A stretch of DNA of 64,000 bases from NCBI GenBank assembly GCA_910574455.1, contig CAJSYZ010000003.1, forward strand, positions 4,463,250-4,527,249, read 5' to 3'. Under the pieces are notes generated by a model. The model saw only the letters and a program-made list of their open reading frames with translations. It had not been told where the DNA came from and ran no database searches. Of this stretch, positions 47,881 through 59,269 are shown in pieces. The position numbers were made by a program, and so were the translations under genes. Origin of the DNA: Trichaptum fuscoviolaceum. Its lineage: Eukaryota; Basidiomycota; Agaricomycetes; Hymenochaetales; Trichaptaceae. Positions within the stretch are counted from its first letter, which is position 1. Each line of letters opens with the position of its first letter.

Positions 47881-48990
47881 TCAAGCCTCGAAGTTCTTGA
47901 TGTACTTATCCGGTAAGGGTGAGTGGCTTTGGCTCAGGGCCAAAGCTACAGCAAACGTGCTGTGAACGTCAATAGCTGCATCTAGTATTCCAGTACAGCA
48001 GATCATGCAAGTGAGAACTTGAAGATGGTTGATCTTGAACAACAGAATGATAACTTACACTCTTTTTGTGCCGCTGATAGCTCGTCAGCTGCCCAGTCAC
48101 TCATTGTGACCTCACTACTCTTCTTGACGTTCAGCCTCAATACTTCTCCCACTATTTTTTCGAGCTTGACAGTCGGAGTCGGATGCTGGAACCAGAGACG
48201 AGGGTTTAAGAGCAGTTGGGACCAGGTCGGGTTTTTGGGCCAGACTTCCGGGTAGACAACGCGTGCCCAATCTGTCAGATCGACACAGGAGCGCACAGAG
48301 GTGCGAAACTTGCGCTTTATACGCACTGTGTCACCTGCCATTTCTTCTGTTAGGCCACCTCGCAGGAGAAAAGATAAGTTATTCATACCGTTGATTCCTG
48401 CGGAAATTTTCATGACTGTACCATCCCCAAGGAGTTGCGCCAACGTAGGGGGAAGGTCAGTAAGAGTATGCGTCCTGACTAGATAAATGTGGTGTTGAAC
48501 TGCGAGTTGGATGAGGTCCACGCGATGATTGGGCCCTTCTCCGCCACTTGCCCACTCGATGTCAATCGAGACAAATCTACTAGCTGGTACCTGTGGCAAT
48601 GATGCATATATTGCAGTCACTGCATTGTCCACATCCAAGCCCGTGCGACACTGTATCGGAACTATATTATGGAGCCTATATTGATGTAATTCGGAGAGAG
48701 GTGTTGGTGGTACCCCGAGAAGATCAAGAAACGTTTGCAGTTTCTTGTGTATCTAGCAACAAGTCAGTGTACAGATCTTGATATGAATGAAACAAGTACC
48801 TTCGTTTGAGCCCTTGCTGTCCACCGTTGAACGAGCTGAAAGCGGAGGACGGTGCGGAGGTGCAGGCGTGCGTAATCAAGGGAGAGGAGGATGAGAAGGA
48901 TAGTACGAAGATTTGAGAACATGATTCACGGTGGAATGGCTTGATGATGATCTTGGGGACAATACCCGCTCCCACTTCACACTTATACAA
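47881..48990 (-). CDS. RNase D-like 3'-5' exonuclease (DEDD superfamily)
   Basis: Predicted DnaQ-like 3'-5' exonuclease fold; substrate unknown. The main exon runs from about 48,765 to 48,053 on the minus strand and starts after an AG with HKKLQTFLDLLGVPPTPLSE. An upstream exon within 48,990-48,790 (THACTSAPSSAFSSFNGGQQ) gives a Ser-rich N-terminus. ExoI DxE is present (RFVSIDIEWASGG). The ExoII region reads KISAGINGMNNLSFL, where families normally have Asp (often GVNILND), so a catalytic Asp appears replaced by Asn. The ExoIII motif is split: SDWAADELSAAQKE, an intron, then YAAIDVHSTFAVA, ending at TGA 47,881-47,883. Splicing restores the YAA-x-D motif, which supports a gene under past selection. 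Activity is doubtful because of the Asn. The first exon and start codon are uncertain. Confidence 0.7.
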
Positions 48991-51470
48991 AGTAGTTGAA
49001 GTCAGTTTTCTGATTTCCCATTCTTCTAGAAAGAGAGAGGGAGCTATTAGTGCTTTGTACTATGACTCGGATAAACCGCAAGTTGAACTGATAGTAGGAG
49101 ATGACAAATGATTTCTTCCGGATGACTTGATTATAAGGCTTCTTTTCATTTTAAGCACAAACGAACAAGAAAATGAGTCATGTTAACTCCGAAGAAGTCG
49201 GGAGGATACAACCCACTGCACAAGAAGCTGCTCCATCAGCTCTAGAAGGATTTCGAAGAAAGCCATGAGTAACTCACCATACAACAGTCATCCCTGTACA
49301 CAACCCGAAACTTGAACTAGAACCGTGCCAAAATGGGAAATGGGCCAACTTGAATGCATCCCAACCCGCTTCGGAAGGAGTAATTTGCATGAAGGCGCGT
49401 TTCTCGTCCTCGGAGCTGAGGGAATTGCGCTGTCGGCCGATGATGGACTCATACTGCACATTGAAACCGAGTGTTCTCCGTTTAGGCGGCAATGGTGGCG
49501 GGGCAGAGGTGTTTGGCAAGGAATGGGGACACGACAAGTTGACAACAACTTGGATGATGTCGAAAATGCAGTTATATTTTTCCCTTTGCGGCATTTGCAA
49601 ATTGAGTTGTGAGTCGCTTTGTCGACCTTTGTGCATGCAAGCGGAATATTGGGATGCATCAAACTGCCCGGTGATACATAGCCCCGTATATACGAATCCG
49701 ACCGCGCAACTTCGCAACCTTCCCTCTCCAGCATCCTTCCCATGTTTTTGGGCTCTTTACGCCGCTCAGGCCAGGCGAACTTAGGATTAGATGTCGATTG
49801 AGCAGGGATCCCTGAAGTGAGAGTAGACGGTAGGGATAGAGACTCGTCCCGACTGACTGCTCAGCGCGAGTCCTGTGGCCGCTTATTGTTGAGCTTGAGA
49901 TGGTCGAGGAAAAGAGGAACGATGGAACGAGAAGAAGCTGACGCGGCCATCGTTCCTTCCGGTGACAAGAAAGTCGGAGTCATACTGGAAAGTTGTCACT
50001 GATGAGTCGGGGATACAGGAATGTGAAGAAAATCATACCCATTTGCAGATTCCATACGCGAACGGATGTGTCCAATCCCCCTACCCCCACCCCAAGAAAA
50101 AGAAGACAATATAATTTTCGGCGTAAATCTTATGCAGATGTTCTCGGAGAACGTATAGACATTCCCCGTGCCGATGCTCCAAAGCTGAAGAAGCCCGTGA
50201 GTATTATGATTCAAAAATTAAAAGAACAACTTACTCGAGAAGTACAGTAGTAGCTTTCGCTCACTGATTACTGCACGCATACATCCTCTCCTCGTGCCTG
50301 TGAGGGCCGGTTCAGTAACTTGCCTCTTTGCACATCCGAAACGTCGGTGATGCGTCTCGCAATTCAAAACCTGAGAGGAGCGGACCTCGGATGCAAGTGC
50401 AGCAACCAGTTTTAATGTCCTGCTCTCTGAGCTGGTCATCAGCCACCACTGACGATGAGCTCTCTGGCATAGCCCTGTCCCTCGGAGAAGGTTCACTCAT
50501 GATATATGGTGACGGATGTAACCACTCTACCATCACAAATCGCTGAAGAAGTTTGTGTTGTCAACTGTGGAGGTGGACGCGTGCGCATGTGTGCTCGCCA
50601 TTGCTTTAGTCGGTGGGGGGATACGCGTCGGCATAAATCTGCGAGAGAATCCTGGGTCAAGAATTGGGGCGCCTGCTGTGGGCGCAGTAAATTGCGTAGA
50701 CGGCAGTGGTTTCGTTCCTCTGCAAAAGCGGTCGAACTCCTACCCCCTTGGTTTCCATACGAGCCTAGAGCGGCGCACGAGTAGAAACGCGTCGACCCAC
50801 AGGGAGCTAACAAAGTAAGGCGCAGACGTTTTACGCGAGCTGCGCGAGGCGTTGAAACCGATAGAACAATTTGAGCGTGCCGAGACAGGCAAAGCGCGAG
50901 TCGGCAGATGCGCGGCGGAAGAAAGAGGTCTATCAGAGTTGTACAAGGTCCCGCATGGTGTTGGGAGAGAATCGGGACGTGCAGGAGGAATTCGATGTTG
51001 AAAATTGGTAGAAAAGTGAAGAAGAGAATCTGCGGTGACTTGGGCGTTGGGATACAGTGGTAGTTGAGGAGGAGGCCATGACTACGTCAGTTCGCTACTG
51101 AAAAGTCACTTGAGGCCATCAACGATATTATAGAGCTTACTCATCTTGGATGATTGGTTAAAGTGTGTCTGTAAGGTGGTTCCTGCCCTAGGCTGCCAGT
51201 GCCAGTGTGTAAGATGATCCCGTGTCAACTCAACTGTACATCCTACGGCAGCGGCTGTTCCTTTTTCCGATAATTGCGTAGGATGCGATCAATAGTGGAG
51301 GGTGCGGGCCAAGATGTAATCCTGGAGAGCAGAACGTAGTGTTAAACAGAAAATACACCAGGACGTAAGACAACCTGAGGAAGTTCTCTGTTAACGAGCC
51401 TGGTTGTATGGCATGGTGACTACGGCCAGTGTTGAGCATCTTCAATGTCCACCAAGTACTATGCCTGTGG
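48991..51470. other. 2.5 kb without a supported gene
   Basis: Many overlapping frames on both strands (for example 49,274-49,784 and 50,493-50,818), none with recognisable motifs, consistent splice sites or compositional bias. Some may be remnants. The far right merges into palindromic-word DNA. I see no RNA gene. Confidence 0.4.
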
Positions 51471-51477
51471 TAGCAAC

Positions 51478-51850
51478 AACTTGAAGTTGAAGTCGACAAC
51501 TGAGTGCCAGCCTGCCAGCCTTAGTAGTGAGTGCCACAACTTCAAGTTGAACTTGAAGTCACCGTGTCAGTGACCGGCGTGCCACTGGCACTGGCAGTGG
51601 CAGTGAGCCTGAGTGACTCCGACTCAGACATCACTGGCAGAAGAATTTGCCGTCCATGTCCTCTTCATCTTGCTCCCCGGAACATTGAAGGGATGAAGTA
51701 GTGATGTTGAAGGCAACTTGAGCCAGAGGAACTTTAACACGGTGTATGTCCCCGAAATGTTAAAGTAGAAGCACAACACAAACAAGCCTTCGGGTACTAC
51801 TAGTACGAGTACTAGTAGGCTAGTAGATACTCCTGGCAGCCTGGGGATGC
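51478..51850. repeat. Palindromic-word DNA, block 4
   Basis: Two clusters. At 51,478-51,640: CAACTTGAAGTTGAAGT, CAACTTCAAGTTGAACTTG, GCCACTGGCACTGGCAGTGG, GTGACTCCGACTCAG. At 51,795-51,850: GTACTACTAGTACGAGTACT and GGCTAGTAGATACTCC. They lie downstream of gene C's stop. Confidence 0.7.
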
Positions 51851-52076
51851 GCTGCATCGTATGAGATGTGGTGATCAGTATTTACAAAATATCTTCAAGT
51901 TGAAGGTCATATCATCAAACAATCAAGCAAGACATAGGCGTTTTATTCAAGAAAAAGACGACACATCATTGTTTACTATTATCGGAAAGACAAAGTCGAA
52001 ACATCATTGTTTATCAGGAAGACAGATAGACTCAACGAAGTTTATACCGTGACCATATACTCCGGGTAGTAGTATA

Positions 52077-55000
52077 CTAGGACAAGGGCGTCAAAGATTT
52101 GAGTCGAGATACGCCTTCGCCGGTAATCCGAAACTCAAATGGCTCTTTGTAAAGAGGATTGGAAGGATTCACAAATCCTTCCTTGGAACTAGGAGGCTTC
52201 CGTGTTTGCTCACGCACTTCCTTTGCCCAGTCCATGCGCAGAGCCAAATAAGACTGAGGTGCCCGACCATAAGGGCCATGGTTCCCCACTATCTTGCATA
52301 TCCTTTTAAGCACGTCCTGCTGTTCATAGGTAAAGAGTGGTTCCCCCGCTGTCAGGTGCAGTACGGATGGTGCGTTTTCTATGAATTTGGAGAGAGATTC
52401 GTCGTCACCATAATAATGTCGGTCGTGGATAAGTTTATTCAAATGTTGCCTGAGTGGAGTCTCGTTCATCACCTCAAAAACGACATGTTCAGAAGACGTA
52501 ATCATCTGCATCGCGTTGGAAAGGATAACAGCTTTCTCCCTGTGCGTATTTCGCCGCTTCTCCAGATGCAGGATCTTCGATAATTTTTTTCGGTCTTTGT
52601 CATTTTCCGGCCACTTTCGCACTGGCACCGGGACTTCCGTGAGATTCGCCTGCTTGACAACTTCCGCTAGTGTGTTCAAGGATAATTGGTCGAAAGAAGC
52701 TGAGACTTCCTCATAACTGCGCTGTATATCAGCTGGGAGAGCTTTTGGAGGAAAACCTTTGGCCGACGCATGAGGTATGTCCTCAGAGCCATAGTATTCG
52801 ATGTCGCCCTCTTCGGCCATCTTTGCAAAGAATTCCTCGAAATAGAACTTAGGCAGGTCCTTCAGATCGAGGACACCCTCTTCTGATGGATCAAGATTTG
52901 GGAACGGTTTGCACGTAAAGTCATCTATGCTGGCATCCCATGTGGACTCCTGCTTGTCGAGTGTGGTGGCTGGCTGTTGTGAATCCAACTTCTTCAGCTT
53001 GCGATTGAGGATGACATACAACCTTCGATGGAATTCGAAGATAAGATAGAAGCGCACAAGAAAGAAACGGAACTTTTCGATGGATTTTGCGTCAGGCGAC
53101 GGCTGCCAGGAGTTTGTGAAGGGGTATTTGGATTTAAGCTCTGCTCTCGCGCCCTCTACCAAGCTGTGCAGCTTCTTTTCGGTTTCCCTCAGCGTCTTCA
53201 CGGCCCGGCCCCTCTTTTCCTCACTACACTTTGGGTCCTTTGTCGTCTCCTCCACCTCCTCTGCTTTGTTTTTCGCCTTAACCGCCTCCTTGTATGTCGT
53301 ATCCTCCTTGCGGAAGTCTGCTAACTTGTCTTCAATCCCTGCTAACCACTCTTCGTAGCGTGCTTTCTCTGAGGATATGAGGCTTTGAGGTAAAGCGGTG
53401 AGCAGGTCATCAAACAGATGCCTTGCAATGGGAACCTTTCCGTTCCGGCACATGGTTGGTTGGGCAGTGAACTCAGCGTAAAGCTCGTTTACACCTCTGA
53501 TGAGCCCCGCTGTCTTGACACCGCCATCACCAGTAATGTCAAAAGGGGCAACCGATTCGATCTTGAATTTGTTTGGGAAAACAATGGCAAAAGCCATATA
53601 AAGAATGTTCCTGGCGTCCTCGAAGACGTGTCGTAGTTTAATACTACAAGCTGCCGCTTCGCTCTATGTGAGAACTCATGAGTTTAATTTGTTTTGCAAT
53701 AGCTTTCAAGATGACTTACCGATTCAGCTGCTACGACAATGATTTGAAGCTCGCGTATCATGACAGCGAACGATGCTATAGTCCGCGTCAAAAGGTCGTC
53801 TTTGGAGCGGTCCGCCTTCCGTTCAGCATCCAATGTCTGGTCCGCCTTCCGTTCAGCATCCAATGTCTCCATACGAGCCAGCTTTTCGTTCATTTGATGC
53901 ACCTTGTCGGTGGTGCTTCGAATCATATCAAATTGACTGTCAAGCCTTTTGCTAACATTAGCTGCCATGACGGAGTGTAGCGCATGGATGCCCTCCTCAG
54001 CTGCAGCCCTCGCAAGCATCGGGTAATTCAGGGTTGCCTGGTCCTTTATATGTTGTATCTCGTTGGAGAGAGATTCGACTTTCTCCTCCAAGCTCTTTAT
54101 TGTCTCCGAGTAAACCGTACTGAGATCCGTGTTCTCCGATTTGGCCGCCTTTTTTTTCGTGGCTTTCAGATCTTCCTTTTTTTTGTCAAGATCTTGATAT
54201 CCCTCAACATTCCGCATCGCCCGTTCCAGCCGTTCATCCACTTTCTTTTTTTCATCAGTATTCGCCGCCCGAGCTGCCGCTCCATGCTTGAGTTTTGTTA
54301 TCACCTGGTTGAGAACTTTGGCAGTCTCGACCAGCTTTCCTCCAATGTCCGTCCATTCCTTGCCCGCTTTGTCCAAGTCGCCCCCTATCCCATTGAGCAT
54401 GGTGACTGACAAGTCGCTAGTTGGGTATAGGAAAGAGATAAGAAGCAATCTACACAGACTGGCAATGTCACTCACAGGTTCGTTTTCAAGTCTTCGACAC
54501 TGTTTGACGGCTTGGAGTCCACGTCCGACCCAGGTTTTGCCACCCCACTGCCAGTGGCACCGGCACTGGCGGCCTTGCTGTGTCGGGATCCCCCAGGACC
54601 CCAACATGTCTAAGGCAAACCCGAACAGAACCCGGTATACTGAAACCCGAAACCGCGACCTTGGCTAGATCCCGAAAGGATCCCCCGCTCTCTGATCCCA
54701 GAAGAACCTCTGCTTCGCCATGCATTCTCCTGCTAAGAGTTCCGCCCCGCTACGACCTCCTCGCCCCTGCTTGTCCTCGCCCACGTCTCCTCGTCAGCCC
54801 CCCGCCTCGTCCCTGTGTCTCGATCCATCCCTAGCCCGCCTCGTCGTTCCCCCGACTCTAGGATGATCCCCCGCTCGCTCCCCGCTCCCGTCATGCTCTG
54901 TTCCCCGCTCCAGCGAACCCCGTACCTCGCCATAGTCCCGAAGTCACTCACCATAGCCACAGCCATAGCCATAGCCTGCCACAGCCATAGCCATAGCCAT

Positions 55001-57272
55001 AGCTATCCCAGACCTCGTAGGTTCTCGACTATGCCCGGATACCAGATCCCGGCCTCGCGTCCACAGTCATGAAGTGCAGTTAGGAGATTGATCCACTGCG
55101 TCCAAAGCCGACCTCTGTCTGGCCTTGAGTAAGCCAACACGACAGCGGTCAAGGATTGCTATCCCGCAATCCTGCCCGGTCACGAACCCTGCCCTGCGCT
55201 CGTCCTGCCACGGTGCCCTAGCTAACCCCTTCGACATCCTGTGCCTCTCGACCTGCCCTTGTTCGTCCACAGCCTGCCCCGCCAGGAATCCCGCCTCGCC
55301 GCGAACGCTGTCAAGCGTCCCCTCTGACAATCCCGCAACCCACGCTCGTTCACGGTTGGAGTCCTGTCAAGACTCCCCCACTCGTCCCGGTTGGAGTCCC
55401 GCCAAACTCCCCCCGCTCGTTTCCCGACTAGAGTCTCGCCAGACTCCCCCGCTCATTCCCGGTAGAAACCCCGCTCGCTTCCCGGTTGGAATCCCGCTCC
55501 TTTCCCCCGCACGATCCCAGTCGAAAACCCGCTCGTTTCCCGCCTCGCGTCCCGTCTCGAATCCCTGCGCAAATCCCCCGCAGGATTCCCGCCTTCGATC
55601 CCGCCGCAATTCCCATCGCAACCCCAGCTAAGTTCCCGCTCTGATTCCCGAAAGATTCCCGCTACGATTCCCGGTCGAACCCTGTCTCGATTCCCAGTCG
55701 AACCCTGTCTCGATTCCCGGTCGAAACCCAAACTCGACTCCCAGTCGAAACCCGAACTTGATTCCCGGTCGAAACCCGAACCAGATTCCCTGCATGATCC
55801 CGTCGCGAATCGCGCGAGTTTCCCGTCGTCCAAGGGAAACCCCTTAGCTTCCCCGCTCCTCGATGCTAACCTCGTCTTGAGATAGCCCCAGGTGATTGGC
55901 CTGGCCACGCACGTGCCAGCCAACTAGTCTCGTTAGTAGCGTCCTGTCCCGGCCCGCAGACCACATTCCCGCCACCCCGTGTGCGGGATTGATCTCATTG
56001 TCCGCAAGGACTCGAACCCCGTCCTTAGTCGCCCTGCCCCGCGCGCGCCTCGCGATTAGGCTTCGTTACGACATCGAAGCACCGACTTCTTCGAAGTTGG
56101 TCCCTGTCGATCTCCCGCGACCCTGATCCACGCCAGAAGTTGCCTGCAACTTATCCCGAGACAATGTATGCATTACATCCGCCCCCCACGCTCGTTACCC
56201 CGCGGCCTGTGCGCCAGCTTGATACCTCGCGCACAATTACATTCCTTTAGTTCTCTTTGTTTCACTTGACCATGCTTCACGCTCGTTCCCTTAGATCTTG
56301 CTCAGATGTTCCCCGCACCGAATCCCGAATCCCGGATTCACGTCACTGTATGCGCGGCCTTCGCCCGCAAGATTGTGTAACTAGTTAGTTGCGCGTTTGT
56401 GCATGCCCGTTCCCTGTAGATTCTGCCCAGTAGATAAATACCTGTCGCCACCGTAAGGAGCACTCACTTTTGTCCTCTTGTCGAGTGCTTCCTTAGGTGT
56501 GTTTCTGTCTTGTCTCTAGTGTAGTTTTACAATGCTGACTTGTCGAGTGCTTCCTTAGGGAACCCCCTCCTGATAACAGAAGTGTTGCCTCGAGATCCCG
56601 GTTATCCTGAGCTCTCTGCTCCTGTCCTGAGCACGCCTGCTCTCTGGCTCTCTTGTCTCTGTCTTGTCCCGGATCCCGCTCTGCGAATCCCGCTCTGAGT
56701 CCTGCCCAGAATCCCGCTCTGAGATTCCCGCCAAAGTCCCAAACGATTCCCGCGCTGCGATCCCTGCACGAATCCAGATTCCCGCGCGAATCCAGATTCC
56801 CGCCAGAATCCCGCTTGGCATTTCCCCGCGTCTCGACTCTGTCTTCCCGCGCCTCGACTCTGCCTTCCCCGCCTCGACTCTGACTCCGTCCCGTCCTCGC
56901 CTTGAGCCCCCTTGCGTCTCGCCCCCATAGCCCCGCTCCCCGCGCGACCCGTTGGCGTTGTAGCGTCCTTAACGGTTCCCCTTCGCCTTCTCCGCTGCCG
57001 CGCGCTCTCCCAGGCCTTGCCCCGGAAGCCGCTAACGCGCCCCGGCCCCCAGGTTCCCCCCAGGTCGTAACACGCTGACAGTAGAATGGAATGTCATCAA
57101 GATGCAATTAAGCTCAGGCTGGCAACACTACTCACAATTCCAAATTGGATGTGTCTGGTTCCGCCTCAGTGGCAGACGTCAAATTGCCACTGCCAACTCC
57201 TAGTCCGACCTCAAACTCCGATTGTGACCTCAACCCGGGCCCTGCACTTGCAAGAGACTCCGAGTCGGACAT
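52077..57272 (-). CDS. Orphan gene C, FFL-motif family (840 aa), LTR inserted at intron 1 end
   Basis: Family not recognised. Exons on the minus strand: 57272-57136, then (across a solo LTR) 54577-54476, 54416-53720 and 53663-52077. They sum to 2523 nt, 840 aa plus stop, with all phases matching. The N-terminus is Ser/Asp/Glu-rich (SDSESLASAGPG, then GSGVAKPGSDVDSK) and is encoded partly by palindromic words. Residues about 85-310 are a coiled coil (DEKKKVDERLERAMRNVE, KSLEEKVESLSNEIQHIK) with a 10-residue duplication. The C-terminal 530 residues are a helical domain with KFRFFLVRFYLIFEFHRRLY at about 53,000-53,060, resembling A and B. No membrane segment or enzyme motif was found. Apart from the LTR it carries no lesion, so it was recently coding and may still be expressed if intron 1 is spliced. 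Confidence 0.7.
53810..53869 (-). repeat. 30-bp exact tandem duplication in gene C
   Basis: Two adjacent copies of a 30-nt unit (53,810-53,839 and 53,840-53,869), differing only at the last base, encode TLDAERKADQ followed by TLDAERKADR in the coiled coil. The frame is kept. Confidence 0.9.
54581..57072 (+). mobile_element. Solo LTR, 2492 bp, chromovirus-related
   Basis: Starts TGTCGGGATCCC and ends GGTCGTAACA, the same ends as the chromovirus LTR, in plus orientation. The flanks TGCTG (54,576-54,580) and CGCTG (57,073-57,077) are a 5-bp target duplication with one mismatch. It has no gag or pol. Inside are a CCATAG hexanucleotide run (about 54,950-55,010), irregular repeats of CGATTCCCGGTCGAAACCC type (about 55,660-55,800), and an ATAAATA box at about 56,433. 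The leader module with two CTTGTCGAGTGCTTCCTTAG copies follows at about 56,475-56,560. Its right 900 bp matches the inverted sequence at 63,019-64,000. Open frames in it are by-products of its G+C-rich repeats. Confidence 0.8.
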
Positions 57273-59260
57273 GGAGACGCCGGGCCCATTCACTGGCAGG
57301 CTGTCAAGAGAATGTCCTGGTCACATACTTTGAAGGCTGGCAACATGAATGACACTTACTTGATTGCTGATTTGCCACTGTCATCTCGCTGTACCAACTG
57401 AATGAGAAATTCAATCCAATTCACCATGTCTGACCGCGTCTTTATAAGCCCGGGCCACGGATGGGCTCCATTTTTGCCGAAAGAAACTATTCCTGTTTGG
57501 ACTTTTTGTGAAAGAATTGAAATTACTACTAATACTAGTTTTTGAGACATGTACTACATACCAGCTAGTCTGGCTTCCTCTGGATCCAGCAGCAGTCTGA
57601 CTTCCATTGGCCCGGGAGGCTCAGGCTGAGTGCCAGTGGCTTGCTGGCCCGGGATGCCAGTGTTAACAGGTAGCAGTGGCATGTTAGCGTGAGGGACAAC
57701 ACTGGCAGACATTCTGAAGGGATAGTCATTGAGTTGCTGGCTTCAAGATGATGTGGGGGGCATCATGATGGGGTCCGCTGCCAGTGGCAACTAAAAGCTA
57801 TTCACCGTCGGAACGTGAACTTGAAGAAGTTGATGGAAGTCGGATACTACCGCTGCCAGCAGGCCACACCGTGACTCAGGCTGACGGAGTGCCGTGAAGA
57901 GTAGTACTATATTTAAATTTAAGTACTCAGGCTAGTACTACTATGCCAGTGATACTACTACTACTAGTAGTAGGACTTCCCAGCCTCACTGGCACTGGCA
58001 GTGCCACAGCATGAGTGCACCCGCCGCGAGTAGTACTACTACCGTAACTACTAGTACTACTACTACTACTACTAGTACTTACTAGTCGAATTTGAAGTTG
58101 ATGATCTCAGCAACTTGACAGCTCGGCCGCCGCAGTTCGCTTCGGAGTCCGAGTCCTCGCCGGATAGTACTATAGTAGTACTATACTTGTTTGTGTTTCA
58201 CGGCATGATGATGCGGAGGCACCGTGATCATCATTATGATGGTACTAGAGTAGTGACGCAGCCTGCGGCTCAGGCTGAGTCGGAAGCCACCATACTCAGG
58301 CTATGCTTCCCGTACTAAGGATTTAGAATGGCTTTTTCGTCCTACAAGTAGTATGTAGTACTAGTACTAAACGGCACGGCTCGGAGCCAAACTCTCCGTC
58401 TTGCCCGGGCCCTAAATTTCCAGGATCTAGCAGAGGGGAAGGGTCTGCCAGATGGTCCGTGTCTAGGACAGTCGTCCTAAATGCCTGCCTTGCTTACCGT
58501 ACTAGTAGTAGTATCAGGTAAGATATCATAAGTACACCCTGATACCTTACCTTCAAGTTCAAAGGTAAGTTATACCGCGGGACTCCATGGACCGGCAGAA
58601 CTTCTGCTCAAGGCCGGCGGTGGACGGGTGGCTTCAACCTCCCTAAATGCTTGCCAGCCTGAGTGCCAAGCGGGGTCTTATGGGTTTCAATTTCGGGTGT
58701 CCTAAATCCTTCATCCAGTGGCGCCACTGGCAGTGATACCGTGACTCAGGCTCAGCCTGAGCCTGAGGCTGCCACTGCAGTGCCAGTGGCAGTGAGGCTA
58801 CTAGTTCTGGGAGGAAGGGCACTGCGTTCCGGAATTGCGTGATAACGCTCAGGGAAATCTGCCTCCCGTGCGAATGTCTTCAAGTTGACAAATGGGGGAC
58901 TCGGACTCGGAGTAAGGGACTTGCCGGCGAAGCTCGGCCCATTTTCTACTAGTACTGTAGTATTAGTAATAACTTGAAGTTGCCCCTCAGGCTCACTGGC
59001 ACTCACTGCCAGTGGCTCACTCAGGCTACTACTAGTACTAGTAATAGCCTACTACTACTAGTACTACTCAGGCTGCCGGTGGCATGCCACGGTGGCGACA
59101 CTTGACCTTCATTCCAACTTCACTCACCGTTTGAATAACCCTTGCCATTACTTTCCTCTCAGGCATACTACTACTACTAGTAGTATTCCTAGTAGTAGTA
59201 CTCACTGCACTGCCAACTTGATCTTGAAGTAGCTCAGGCTCTTCGTTCAGTCACTATCAA
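57140..59260. repeat. Palindromic-word DNA, block 5 (largest)
   Basis: About 2 kb mostly without genes, between the starts of gene C and gene B. It is densest at 57.53-58.35 and 58.65-59.23 kb. Words include ACTACTACTAGTAGTAGGAC, CACTGGCACTGGCAGTGCC, ACTGCAGTGCCAGTGGCAGT, GACTCGGACTCGGAGT and CTCAGCCTGAGCCTGAGG. The left edge (57,136-57,272) is also coding exon 1 of gene C. No promoter element could be separated from the repeats. Confidence 0.8.
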
Positions 59261-59269
59261 ATCTCCAAA

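Noticed and set aside
49274..50818. Several 90-150 codon ORFs on both strands
   Set aside because: No consistent frame, motif or splice support; possibly remnants but nothing to name.
55067..56126. ORFs of up to 168 codons in the solo LTR
   Set aside because: Translations of G+C-rich short repeats in several frames; no protein family and same pattern in the inverted LTR copy.
54581..57072. A gene island between gene C and gene B
   Set aside because: TGT...ACA ends, target duplication and the inverted match at 63 kb show it is one solo LTR inside gene C.
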